DNA of 53,600 bases from Methanosarcina sp. 2.H.T.1A.6 (GTDB taxonomy: Archaea > Halobacteriota > Methanosarcinia > Methanosarcinales > Methanosarcinaceae): contig NZ_JJOY01000006.1 of NCBI RefSeq assembly GCF_000979455.1, forward strand, positions 1 through 53,600, given 5' to 3'. Under the pieces are notes generated by a model. It made no database searches. It saw only the letters and a list, made by a program, of their open reading frames with translations, and had not been told where the DNA came from. Positions 26,398-34,610 of the stretch are shown here, in pieces (the first letter of the stretch is position 1; every line of letters begins with the position of its first letter). A program made the position numbers and the translations under genes.

Positions 26398-27405
26398 TCA
26401 AGCCATTGCCGGTTTAGGGGTATCAGTACTCCCTTTGCATACATCCCTGTCTGTATGCAATTGATCTATGCACAGACGCATTGCTATATTGAATCCAGCG
26501 TTGCTTTCAGCATGATCAACGTGTCCGCATTCAGAACAGTTGAAACTCTTTTTGTCCCTCTTGCCAATGTGTCCGCATCCACTACACGATTGTGAAGTGT
26601 ATGCAGGATCGACATAAGCAACTTCTACACCAAGCAGCTTGGCTTTGTATTCTATGAACATTTGCAATTGATAGAATGACCAACTGTGTTTGGAATAGCG
26701 GAACGATTTAGTATTTCTCTTGCTGTTTCGGATTCCGGTCAAATCTTCAAGTTTGATTCCCTTTCCGATTTCTTTCGCCTTATTGACTATCGTTCTCGAT
26801 ACTTTATGATTGATGTCTCGAACTATTCGGCTTTCTCTGTTCCTTATCTGTTTGACGTTGCCTTATTTGCCCTTTTTCGGAAGGTTTCTCCGCATGTTTT
26901 TGTATTTTTGATGGACATGCAAAGCTGATTTTCCAAGCTTCAAAACTTTACCAGTTTCGGGATCAGACACAACTGCAATATGTCCGGTAGTATTCCGGTC
27001 TACACCTAACCAATCAGTTACTTTGACAAGTTCGGGTTCGAGTATGGACACTGAAACATATGCATATTCTTTCCCGATTTCGATTTGGTTGACTTTCTCT
27101 AAGCTATTGGAAAATTCGTATTTCAGAATAAGCTTCAAACACGGAGCATAAATAATCCTTGCAAATCGGTCTACCTTAATCCCCTGATTAGGAATAGCTA
27201 ATTTGACACTCCTGACGTTCTTGGCTTTTCGATTACCACTGTACTTTTTGAGTATCTGATTAGCAATCATTGATTTCAGACCGATATGCTTGACATCCTT
27301 AGAACTACGGCTACGTGTTCGGATAGCATAATAGGCTACCTTTTTAGCCTTTTTCAGTTCATATGACAAATCTCTACAGTGTTTGATTTTGTAGGTCAGA
27401 ATCAT
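26398..27405 (-). pseudogene. tnpB: tnpB, RNA-guided nuclease-type gene with one nonsense codon
   Basis: A 335-codon TnpB reading frame interrupted only by TAA at 26863-26865 (after NLPKKGK), both halves being in the same frame. RuvC motif I is WLGVDRNTTGHIAVV, motif II is IKLEDLTGIR, and the zinc ribbon is CSGCGHIGKRDKKSFNCSEC. The third acidic position, normally Asp in a (N/H)ADxNA motif, reads HAESNAGFNIA, i.e. Glu. TnpB is the IS-encoded guide-RNA nuclease that cuts donor sites. The start overlaps the end of tnpA by four bases. Product inactive as written unless the TAA is bypassed. Confidence 0.85.
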
Positions 27406-27809
27406 TTTTTCTTCTTCTTCTCCTCAATGTATTTTCTTATGCTGTCTTCCGAAATATGACCGCATGATTCTACATCGTAGCTCCTTGTCCACAGGGTAGG
27501 CAATCTGGTTCTAAGCGATTCAAATTCATTGCGTAGTTCGTGGGAAGTGAATCCTTTCAACTGTTGCACTATCCAGTGTGGACTTGCTACAGGAGGAGCT
27601 TTGACAAACAGATGGACATGATCAGGCATAACCTGCATTTCGATAACCGAAACACCGATTTCTTCAGCTTTCTTTAAGAGAAGCTGTTCTAATCACACTT
27701 CGACTTCGCCAGTCAACACCTTACGCCTATATTTCGGACACCATATCAGATGATACCCGATATTGTAGACGGTTGTGTTGCTGTGAGTCCATCTATTAGT
27801 CGTCATACC
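27402..27809 (-). pseudogene. tnpA: tnpA, HUH/Y1 transposase with one nonsense codon
   Basis: A 135-codon Y1 single-strand transposase frame. It opens MTTNRWTHSNTTVYNIGYHL and WCPKYRRKVL, has the HUH motif in MPDHVHLFVK, and the catalytic Tyr in IRKYIEE near the C terminus. A single TGA at 27693-27695 (after LTGEVEV, before LEQLLLKKAEEIG) interrupts it. A CGA-to-TGA transition would explain this. Otherwise full length. The element is therefore probably immobile unless helped in trans. Confidence 0.85.
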
Positions 27810-27947
27810 AAGATGGCATATTCTTGGCAGGTATATAATGTTATTCGAGGAAGTTGACGGATTCATCACACGACTAAAGATCGTGGGCTTTCTCCTTCGA
27901 CTCTCGTAAAATGCCTGATTTCTCAGTTTGCAGTATGCTATCAAGTT

Positions 27948-28667
27948 TTATAGCAGATTTTCATCTGCCCATCTATCAAATATCTTCAATTGCTCTTCCG
28001 TATGGAAGTAATGCTCCCCATGCTCCAGGACTTTAACTGTTGATTGACACCTCTCTGCAAATGCTGAGATCTCTTCCCATTCAGACAGATTATCTTCAGA
28101 ACCATACAAAATGGCAGTAGGTACTTTCCATTCAAAACAAATCGGGTTTTCTCTCACATAGCAATAATAGTTCCATTCCAGTGTCTGTCCAATCGGCAAC
28201 CGGATTTCATGCTCTGCTTTTAGTCTTTCTTCACTTACCTGGAAACCTTCCATCATATTGCTTATGATGCGTTCCATATTGACGACGGGCGAGAGAAATA
28301 AACTTTGCTTTATGTTAAGGTCGTGATAGGCAAGCAGACTGAAATAGGCTCCCATGCTGCACGCAAACAAATGAATGTCAGGTGCAAGAGACTTTGCATA
28401 TTCATAAACAGCCGCCAGATCACTTACACAATTTTCTGGAATACAAGCATATTCCTCATTTACACGCTCACCGTGCATAGGCAGGTCAAAGCTTAATGCC
28501 TGGTAACCTTTTTCAACGGCCTTTTGTGCCATCATGGAAATTACAGTGTCCTCTTTATTAGAAAGGTTGCCATGAACTTCAATCAACAGCTTTTCACTCT
28601 GCTTTCCCCACAGTATGGCAGGAATACGAATTTTATTATTTGAGATATAAAAATGTCTTTTCTCCAT
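27948..28667 (-). CDS. Alpha/beta hydrolase
   Basis: A 239-residue serine-hydrolase-fold protein. After the oxyanion region (LIEVHGNLSNKEDT), the nucleophile elbow is ACSMGAYFS, with Ser in a Cys-Ser-Met-Gly setting instead of the usual Gly-x-Ser-x-Gly. The acid is in LYGSEDNLSEWEE and the base His in LEHGEHYFHTEE, the pattern of esterase/peptidase members. Substrate unknown. It lies just beyond the IS605-type element and before the second nitroreductase. It looks intact. Confidence 0.8.
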   Translation of the reverse strand: MEKRHFYISNNKIRIPAILWGKQSEKLLIEVHGNLSNKEDTVISMMAQKAVEKGYQALSFDLPMHGERVNEEYACIPENCVSDLAAVYEYAKSLAPDIHLFACSMGAYFSLLAYHDLNIKQSLFLSPVVNMERIISNMMEGFQVSEERLKAEHEIRLPIGQTLEWNYYCYVRENPICFEWKVPTAILYGSEDNLSEWEEISAFAERCQSTVKVLEHGEHYFHTEEQLKIFDRWADENLL

Positions 28668-28767
28668 TCTCTCACTTCTCTTTGAAGAAAAATAAATTTA
28701 ATCCGCAACCTTTCGACTCAGTTCCAAAATCTGATGATAAAGTCAGCGTAACATCACACCTATCCTT

Positions 28768-29598
28768 TCACATCCATTTGATCTTTACAGGATTGCGGCG
28801 CGGGGTACGATAACTTTTGAACTGTGGATAGCCAAATATCATCGCATAAGAAATCACACGTCCCTGCGGCAGTGCAAGCTCCTTCTGAAGAGGTTTCCAT
28901 GACTTTGCCGCTTCTGTCAAAAAACCCGCCCAGCAGGTCCCGATTCCAAATGCAGGTGCAGCAATATCGAAATGAGTGAGCGCGACGATACCGTCAGTTG
29001 CACCGCTTCCGTGGTTCTCAGGGATATGAGCGACCAGAAGGTGGGGGGCATTACAGCATACGGCATCAGTTCCGCGATCCCAGGCTGTGACCAATGAGTA
29101 TAAAGCCGTGCCCAGAGGCTCCTTGTTTTCATAAAGGTGGCGTATCCAGTCTATGGTCAGTCCTGCAAGCTTATGAGTCTCCTGCTCGTCATATACAACA
29201 ATCCATTCTACGGGCTGAGTATTACAGCCCGATGCTGCATGCCTGGAGATTTCCAGCATCTGCTCGATTTTTTCCTTTTCAACTTTTTGGGGCGTGAAAC
29301 ACCTGATGGAACGCCTGCTTTTGAGATAAGTGCTAAGAAGATCTGAGGATATATCATTCGATATATCATTCAGACTCACATCATCGTCACTTTTTTCATC
29401 AAGCGCAAAATTCAATGTGAGTGCCCCTGTCGGGCAGAACGCCTCACAGTGCCCGCATTTAAGACAAAAAGTTGCCGCTTTTTCCAGTGCTTGAGGGAGC
29501 TTGGCCTCTTCATCCTCAGACATAAACCCTAAAGGGCATACCGTTGTGCAAATGCCGCACTGCGTGCAGCGATCCTGATCAACAATAATGTAAGTCAT
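28768..29598 (-). CDS. Ferredoxin-nitroreductase fusion protein, paralogue
   Basis: A 276-residue fusion of a 2[4Fe-4S] ferredoxin (CTQCGICTTVC and CLKCGHCEAFCP) to an FMN nitroreductase domain (KSRRSIRCFTPQKVEKEKIEQML, then ASGCNTQPVEWIV and FGIGTCWAGF). It is a clear paralogue of the gene at 13628-14446, about 15 kb away, including matching upstream sequence. The linker between domains has an extra acidic insert (DEKSDDDVSLNDISNDISS). ATG 29598 is chosen from the conserved AGGAT spacing. Probably reduces a small electrophile with ferredoxin electrons; substrate unknown. Confidence 0.85.
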   Translation of the reverse strand: MTYIIVDQDRCTQCGICTTVCPLGFMSEDEEAKLPQALEKAATFCLKCGHCEAFCPTGALTLNFALDEKSDDDVSLNDISNDISSDLLSTYLKSRRSIRCFTPQKVEKEKIEQMLEISRHAASGCNTQPVEWIVVYDEQETHKLAGLTIDWIRHLYENKEPLGTALYSLVTAWDRGTDAVCCNAPHLLVAHIPENHGSGATDGIVALTHFDIAAPAFGIGTCWAGFLTEAAKSWKPLQKELALPQGRVISYAMIFGYPQFKSYRTPRRNPVKIKWM

Positions 29599-29634
29599 AA
29601 TTATCAAATCCTGCTAAGGGCCTATTAAAGGCTG

Positions 29635-29665
29635 ATATATCGACCATCAGGCATTTATTACTTTT
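29635..29665 (-). promoter_or_regulatory. Conserved promoter/operator block, nitroreductase copy 2
   Basis: Contains the same two words as 14472-14502, AAAAGTAATAAATGC and TGGTCGATATAT on the minus strand, at a similar distance from the start codon. Confidence 0.5.
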
Positions 29666-29762
29666 TTACATTTCTTTGTTTATGAAAGCTGGATGATTTT
29701 TCACACAAATTTATGTAATTAAGGAACAGTTCAAATATAAAGCAAGGATTTTAGCTACCATG

Positions 29763-29830
29763 AACCACAGATGGACACGGATAAACACAGATACAACCTT
29801 ATCCGTGTTCATCTGTGTTTATCAGTGGTT
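29763..29830. repeat. Dispersed dyad repeat of the ACACGGAT type
   Basis: Two 30-base arms (29763-29792 and 29801-29830), both starting outward with AACCAC and built from words such as ACACGGAT, AAACACAGAT and ATCCGTGTTCATC, face each other across eight bases. I recognise this as a non-coding repeat family seen in many bacterial and archaeal genomes; its function is not known. Confidence 0.7.
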
Positions 29831-30007
29831 TATTGAGGTTGCATCGAATCAATGCACGCAGAGAAATCCCAAATGAAAACTTGAAGAGATATTTTTACCG
29901 TTCCTAAACCGTTTTTAACATCCGATCGCCTTCAGACGAACAGGAACAAGCTAATAGCTAACCTTTACTCACTTTGACCATGGAAACGTTTTTTTGCATA
30001 TATATTA

Positions 30008-31459
30008 TTACTCAATCGCTCTGTCACTCACTTTTTCCGGGAAACCAATGTACTCAAGCGCTCGATTCCGTATCCGGATCATATCCTGCTCTCGGGAAGA
30101 ACTGTTATTTCGTATTGGTTCGGCAAAAGTAAGCGAAAACACAATTCTTCCACCAGCCCCGATCCCTCCGAGGATCAACGGAACAATTTCACTGATTGCC
30201 GGCAAAAAGACCATGCGATCTAGCTGTAGATTTCCGTATGTAGTTTGTAGATTCAGTTTTCCTAAGTTTGAAGGAATTGTCCCGGGAGTCATGTTCTTGT
30301 TATTGTGCGTAAACGAAAATGCCACATTTTTTCCATCCTGAGCAAAACGTGACAGGTTGTCTGTCTGGGAATACGCTTCAGGAACAGCTTTAAACATTGG
30401 CCCAAAACTGGCAAAAGCGTCAATGAAAGACGGTTCAAATCCCGGGACTTCCAGGCCCGCAGAGTCCAGTTTTTCCACACGCTTGTGTACCTCCTGATGC
30501 AAAACAGCAGCGTTCTCCCAGAAGGTTTTTTTCACATCATAGGTGTAGGGGAAGCGCGGAGCTCCGACACAAAGGCAAAATACGTCGCCAACAGATGTAG
30601 TTGCATGTCTTCTCAGGTCGAAGGGGGCAGAAACCAGCTTGAAGTTTTTGGTAAATGGGCCTAATATATCATTATGTGCTGCAATACATGCTGCAGTCAC
30701 TGCCGACCCTACTGTAACTCCTTCTTTTCTGCATTTCTCTAAAAAAATCTGTGACTCCTGGGTATCAAGCTCAATTAACACAGCGCCGCACTTCATTTTT
30801 TCCCAGTAAGCTCTGGTGATGGCAGCATAATCTGCCTGGATAAAGTAGTGTGGACTTTTTTTCCACTTCCTGTTGGCATTGTACACAAAAAGCCGGGTAA
30901 GAATTGCAGAGAGGGAAAAACCATTTTTCACTGGAATTAATTTCATGATGTCAGGGGGATTGAGTACAGTGACCCTGTGTTCAGGGTCAGCATAATTGAT
31001 TAAAATGTCACGGACCAGATTTGCCAGTGCCATTCCATCACAAATACTGTGATTGCACATGACTATAAGATCTGATCTTTCAGGGGAATGCAACAATATG
31101 AACCGGATCAAAGGACCTTTTTCCAGCTCAAACGGGACCCTCTGTTCGTATTGAATTTCTTCAAACCATTGAGTATCTGAAGTCATTTTTGTAACTCTCA
31201 ATGGAAGAGCAGGAACATTATCATTAGAAAACCAGGCATTGTGTCGTTCGTCGAATACAATTTTAGCTCCGACCAGTGGATGTATTCTGCGAACCGTATC
31301 CATAGCACGGAGTAGCTCATGTTCTGATACATTTCCGGTGATCCGTGCAACAATTGATACGTTGCACCCGGGAGTAAATAGAAAAACACGTTCAAGATTG
31401 GTCACCTGGCGTACACATCCAGGAATTCCTGCACTATTTTCCGCACATTCATTCTGCAT
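30008..31459 (-). CDS. Stand-alone condensation-domain acyltransferase
   Basis: A 483-residue protein of the condensation/CoA-dependent acyltransferase superfamily. The catalytic HxxxDG is intact as HSICDG (His137, Asp141) after DLIVMC. The N-terminal lobe (ITGNVSEHELLRAMDTVRRI) and C-terminal lobe (VGSAVTAACIAAHNDIL, FDLRRH) have the superfamily layout, as in PapA5-like and alcohol-acetyltransferase-like enzymes. No adenylation or carrier domain is adjacent, so it probably transfers an acyl group to a small alcohol or amine rather than acting in a peptide assembly line. Ribosome site GGTGAT. A long dyad lies 120-150 bp upstream. Such genes are uncommon in archaea; horizontal acquisition is likely. 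Confidence 0.8.
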   Translation of the reverse strand: MQNECAENSAGIPGCVRQVTNLERVFLFTPGCNVSIVARITGNVSEHELLRAMDTVRRIHPLVGAKIVFDERHNAWFSNDNVPALPLRVTKMTSDTQWFEEIQYEQRVPFELEKGPLIRFILLHSPERSDLIVMCNHSICDGMALANLVRDILINYADPEHRVTVLNPPDIMKLIPVKNGFSLSAILTRLFVYNANRKWKKSPHYFIQADYAAITRAYWEKMKCGAVLIELDTQESQIFLEKCRKEGVTVGSAVTAACIAAHNDILGPFTKNFKLVSAPFDLRRHATTSVGDVFCLCVGAPRFPYTYDVKKTFWENAAVLHQEVHKRVEKLDSAGLEVPGFEPSFIDAFASFGPMFKAVPEAYSQTDNLSRFAQDGKNVAFSFTHNNKNMTPGTIPSNLGKLNLQTTYGNLQLDRMVFLPAISEIVPLILGGIGAGGRIVFSLTFAEPIRNNSSSREQDMIRIRNRALEYIGFPEKVSDRAIE

Positions 31460-31578
31460 TATTACATCACCTTCACTTTCAATATCTGTCGAATTATACT
31501 CTTTTTTAGCGGAATATGCAATGTCCAGAAAAGTGAGCTAATGTTTTTGTCTTGTGAGGGCAACTCCGGCTCTTCCTT

Positions 31579-31605
31579 CTAACCGAACTGTTCGGCTTCG
31601 GTTAG
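31579..31605. promoter_or_regulatory. Dyad upstream of the acyltransferase gene
   Basis: CTAACCGAA (31579-31587) and TTCGGTTAG (31597-31605) are perfect 9-bp inverted arms, with an inner CCGAA/TTCGG pair also possible. The site may be a regulator's operator or a hairpin between the acyltransferase and the upstream TetR gene. Confidence 0.45.
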
Positions 31606-31741
31606 CTATGGACATTGTAAAGCAGTTTATTATTGAAAAAAACTTTGATTAGTTTTTATTGATAGCATCCGCTATTCTGATTGTTGTTTCAATAATCGCA
31701 TCATGGAATTTTCTTTGATCCCGTAATCAATGACTCAGTGT

Positions 31742-32416
31742 TTATTGCTGAAAAGTTCGGTCTTGATTATCACACTTTTTTTCCGGTGACCGAGAAATTG
31801 CTGGACAGAGGAATTTTGGCAGCATCTCTACATATGTATCGTAGCTTATTCCCTGTGCTGTAAAACTGTTTTTAGTGGACGGATCCGGGGAGACAACATT
31901 AAAAGTAATCATCTGGATGTACATCCCAAGCAATATGGGGTCCAGGTCATTTCTAATAGATCCATCTTCAATTCCCTCCCTTACAGCACAGTGCACAAGA
32001 GGCATATATTTCATAGAGAGTTCCATCATTGTTCGCGCATTTTCCGGATCAATTCTCTGAAAGAGCTGGGGGCCGAAAGTAGTAGCCATGTCGTTATATT
32101 CTGGATTCTCCTGTGAATATTCGATAAACCACCGGATCATCATCTGAATTTTTTCAAAGCCGTTTTTCCCGTAGCTCATCTTTTCTATCATAGCTTCAAC
32201 AAACTCCGTCCATTTTCGGGAGATAATAGCAAAAAAAAGTGAGTCCTTACTTTTGAAATAGAAGTAAAGTGCGCCTTTGCTCAGTTCAACTTCCTGTGCT
32301 ATCTCATCCATGGATACTTTATCATATCCCTTTGAATAGAACAGCCTCTCGGCTGCGTCTATGATTTCGTTACGCCGCTTCTCTTTTTTGCGTTGTTGCC
32401 TTTCTGTAGCTACCAT
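31742..32416 (-). CDS. TetR-family transcriptional regulator
   Basis: A 224-residue TetR-type repressor. The N-terminal domain is KEKRRNEIIDAAERLFYSKG followed by VSMDEIAQEVELSKGALYFYF, and the C-terminal domain resembles the TetR_C group found with lipid and multidrug genes (WFIEYSQENPEYNDMATTFG). It is co-oriented with and upstream of the condensation-domain gene, so it may control it. Its own upstream region has two AGTCGA-type dyads at 32442-32475. Paralogous to the regulator at 33558. Confidence 0.85.
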   Translation of the reverse strand: MVATERQQRKKEKRRNEIIDAAERLFYSKGYDKVSMDEIAQEVELSKGALYFYFKSKDSLFFAIISRKWTEFVEAMIEKMSYGKNGFEKIQMMIRWFIEYSQENPEYNDMATTFGPQLFQRIDPENARTMMELSMKYMPLVHCAVREGIEDGSIRNDLDPILLGMYIQMITFNVVSPDPSTKNSFTAQGISYDTYVEMLPKFLCPAISRSPEKKCDNQDRTFQQ

Positions 32417-32441
32417 AATCTTTCCGTCGTATTTCTACCGC

Positions 32442-32475
32442 GAGTCGATTTTTGACGTACAGTCGATTTTCGACT
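32442..32475. promoter_or_regulatory. Candidate TetR operators
   Basis: AGTCGATTTTCGACT (32461-32475) is a palindrome with 6-bp arms. GAGTCGATTTTTGAC (32442-32456) just before it is a second, weaker copy. Both lie 25-60 bp upstream of the TetR start codon. Confidence 0.55.
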
Positions 32476-32628
32476 ATGAGTCAATATTAAACTCATGGTC
32501 GAATAAACTATATAAATATTATCTTTTAATTGTCTGGCACTCGTCCAAAATATAAAAAATTAAAAAAAGAATAATTTAATTCCAATGTTCTGTGCACTTA
32601 TTTTCGGAGTTTTTGTTTTTCGTTAATA

Positions 32629-33381
32629 TCAAAAAGCATCGACTTCAGCTAAAAATTCAAGAGCGGGCTTGAGAAGCAAATTTATATCCTGTGATATGAA
32701 CAGGTGGTCTCCTTCAACCAGGACAAGCTTTGCACCGGGAATCCCTTGAGCCAGCTCTTGAGTGATCTTCATAGAAACAGCCTGGTCCTTTGTGCCGTTT
32801 ACAATGAGAGTGGATGCTTTGATCTGGCCAAGTAGTTTTCTGCCGTCGAAATTAAGGGGTGCTAAGCCTTGCCGGGCGAACGATTCGGGCGTTGGCGGAT
32901 ACTGCTGTTTGAAAAGAAAGTCTGCACCCTTCATCATCTGCTTTTTGCCTCCGGGCATTCTCCACATGAGGCTCCAGATCACATTCCTCGGAAAAGGAAC
33001 CCTGTGGAATGCCACGTGAAGCACCAGGCTCTTGACACGCTCAGGGTATTTGGCAGCAAGCGTTAGGGCTATGCACGAACCCATGGAAGAGGCAATGAAG
33101 TGGGCCCGTTTTATCCCCAGTAAGTCTAAAAGACCTATTGTATCCTCTGCCATCATCTCAATTGAATAAGGGATATCCGGTTTGTCAGTCCTTCCCGAAC
33201 CCCGGGTATCGAAGACAATTACCTTGTATTTTTGAGAATACTTGTCCAGATAATCGGCTTTTCCTTTTCCCTGAGTTATTGAGGAGATTTCAAATCCCAG
33301 TCCCTGTATTAACACCAGCGGTTCACCTTCACCGTGGATCTCGTAGTACATGTTTATGTCATTGACTTTTATTGTTGGCAT
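32629..33381 (-). CDS. Alpha/beta hydrolase
   Basis: A 250-residue alpha/beta-fold hydrolase. PTIKVNDINMYYEIHGEGEP opens the fold, LVLIQGLGF gives the oxyanion turn, the nucleophile is in ASSMGSCIALTLA, the acid in VNGTKDQAVS and the base His in LVEGDHLFISQD. This is the haloperoxidase/esterase-like group with unknown substrate. ATG 33381 is chosen over 33396 because GGTGGG lies at proper distance. It sits between two TetR genes on the same strand; the one at 33558 is immediately upstream and a likely regulator. Confidence 0.83.
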   Translation of the reverse strand: MPTIKVNDINMYYEIHGEGEPLVLIQGLGFEISSITQGKGKADYLDKYSQKYKVIVFDTRGSGRTDKPDIPYSIEMMAEDTIGLLDLLGIKRAHFIASSMGSCIALTLAAKYPERVKSLVLHVAFHRVPFPRNVIWSLMWRMPGGKKQMMKGADFLFKQQYPPTPESFARQGLAPLNFDGRKLLGQIKASTLIVNGTKDQAVSMKITQELAQGIPGAKLVLVEGDHLFISQDINLLLKPALEFLAEVDAF

Positions 33382-33557
33382 AACTTCCCACCTCAATCAC
33401 TTTTTAATTCTCGATCACTCTTTCATTCCCGATCACATTTTGATTACACTTTCAATAGCATCAGCTATCGCTATACAGGTGCAATATCCGTCTCTTTTTC
33501 GAGTTCCCGGGACTAATCTAATTAGTGTTTCTCGATGGCGCTGTTGCTCAGACCCGC

Positions 33558-34202
33558 TTAATCCACATCCGGGCGTTTTTCAATAGCGTTGCCGATAAAG
33601 AGAAGGAAATCTTTTACAAACTGATGGTAGCTGATTCCTTCGGCTTCGAGCATTATTTTCCAACCCGGGTCAAGGCAGACAATGCTGTTGGACATAAGGG
33701 CCATGAAAAAAGCCAGTTCCAATGGGTTAATGTCATTCCTTACCGTCCCATCAGCCATACCTTCTCTAAACACTCCGTGGTGCAGGAGAAGGTCTTCTTT
33801 CATGTGCTCCATAAAAGTATGCAGTTCTTCATTCTCCAGTTTCCTGAAAAGTTTTGGCCCGTTGGTGCAAACCATCTGGTAGTATTCCTTGTTTTCGTGG
33901 ACGAACTCAAAGTACCTTTTTCCCATCAATTTTGATTTTTCCCGGCCAGATACCTTCAGGTCTGCACACTCCCGGAAAATCTCATGCAGCTCATCCATTT
34001 TGCGTAAAATGATGGCAAAGAACAGTGCATCCTTATTCTTAAAGTAAAGATAAAGAGTGCCTTTGCCAAGTTCCACTTCTTTTGCGAGCTCTTCCATGGA
34101 CACGTTGTCGAAGCCCCTAAAAAAAAACAGCTTTTCAGCGGCATCGATAATAGCATTCTTCCTTTGTTCTTTTTCTCGTTCCTTTCTGTCAGTGGTTGCC
34201 AT
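33558..34202 (-). CDS. TetR-family transcriptional regulator
   Basis: A 214-residue TetR-type regulator: KNAIIDAAEKLFFFRGFDN, VSMEELAKEVELGKGTLYLYF, then a helical ligand domain containing YFEFVHENKEYYQMVCTNGP. It is a paralogue of the regulator at 31742. ATG 34202 is preferred to the upstream ATG at 34214 because a dyad operator begins at 34216 and would otherwise abut the start. Probably autoregulated and possibly controlling the hydrolase downstream. Confidence 0.85.
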   Translation of the reverse strand: MATTDRKEREKEQRKNAIIDAAEKLFFFRGFDNVSMEELAKEVELGKGTLYLYFKNKDALFFAIILRKMDELHEIFRECADLKVSGREKSKLMGKRYFEFVHENKEYYQMVCTNGPKLFRKLENEELHTFMEHMKEDLLLHHGVFREGMADGTVRNDINPLELAFFMALMSNSIVCLDPGWKIMLEAEGISYHQFVKDFLLFIGNAIEKRPDVD

Positions 34203-34215
34203 TATCTTCACCATT

Positions 34216-34248
34216 ATGACTGATGTCCATAATATGACCGTCAGTCAT
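34216..34248. promoter_or_regulatory. Candidate TetR operator
   Basis: ATGACTGA (34216-34223) and TCAGTCAT (34241-34248) are perfect inverted arms. A partial inner half-site ATGACCG lies between them. The dyad is directly upstream of the TetR start. Confidence 0.5.
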
Positions 34249-34610
34249 TAAAAGATATAATGTGAATCAATATAAGGATTTCGTTTTATGTTGATTAGTT
34301 TGTGCTTTATGTGAATGAAACTGGCTATGCATAGTTATTGATGCTCGGAGAGTATTATGAGCTACTGAGCGTTATTAAAAGAGTTCGCGGATACTGTACA
34401 GCAAAGCAGATGAAAAAACACCTCAGTTTATAGAAAAATATCATGATGAAAAATAATACAAAACATGACTACTACATGAACAGAATTATCAGCCACATAT
34501 AGGAGAATGTGGGTCTAAAAGTCAGTGTATCCAAAACTTGAATTTTCTTTTTTGATTAAGAAAAATTAAATAGGCTTCGATATTCAAACTCTTAAGAAGG
34601 GGATGCGAAT
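34249..34610. other. Intergenic region, no gene seen
   Basis: About 360 bp of AT-rich sequence between divergent genes. I see no open frame with coding character and no clear repeat. Confidence 0.4.

Larger units (their letters stand above)
26349..27890 (-). mobile_element. IS200/IS605-family element, inactivated
   Basis: Encodes TnpA and TnpB in the same direction with overlapping ends. Subterminal imperfect hairpins are present at both ends: CACGA-CTAAAGA-TCGTG at 27869-27885 upstream of tnpA (left end) and CACGGC-TAAA-GCC-TGTG at about 26360-26376 after tnpB (right end), as expected of elements that lack terminal inverted repeats. Each gene has exactly one in-frame nonsense codon. The exact cleavage sites were not determined. 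Confidence 0.8.
29599..30007. other. Intergenic region with promoter and dyad repeat
   Basis: Holds the nitroreductase promoter block (29635-29665) and an interspersed dyad repeat (29763-29830). No gene is visible. Confidence 0.5.

Noticed and set aside
26398-27405. Read-through of the tnpB stop as pyrrolysine
   Set aside because: The stop is TAA and the tnpA stop is TGA; pyrrolysine uses UAG.
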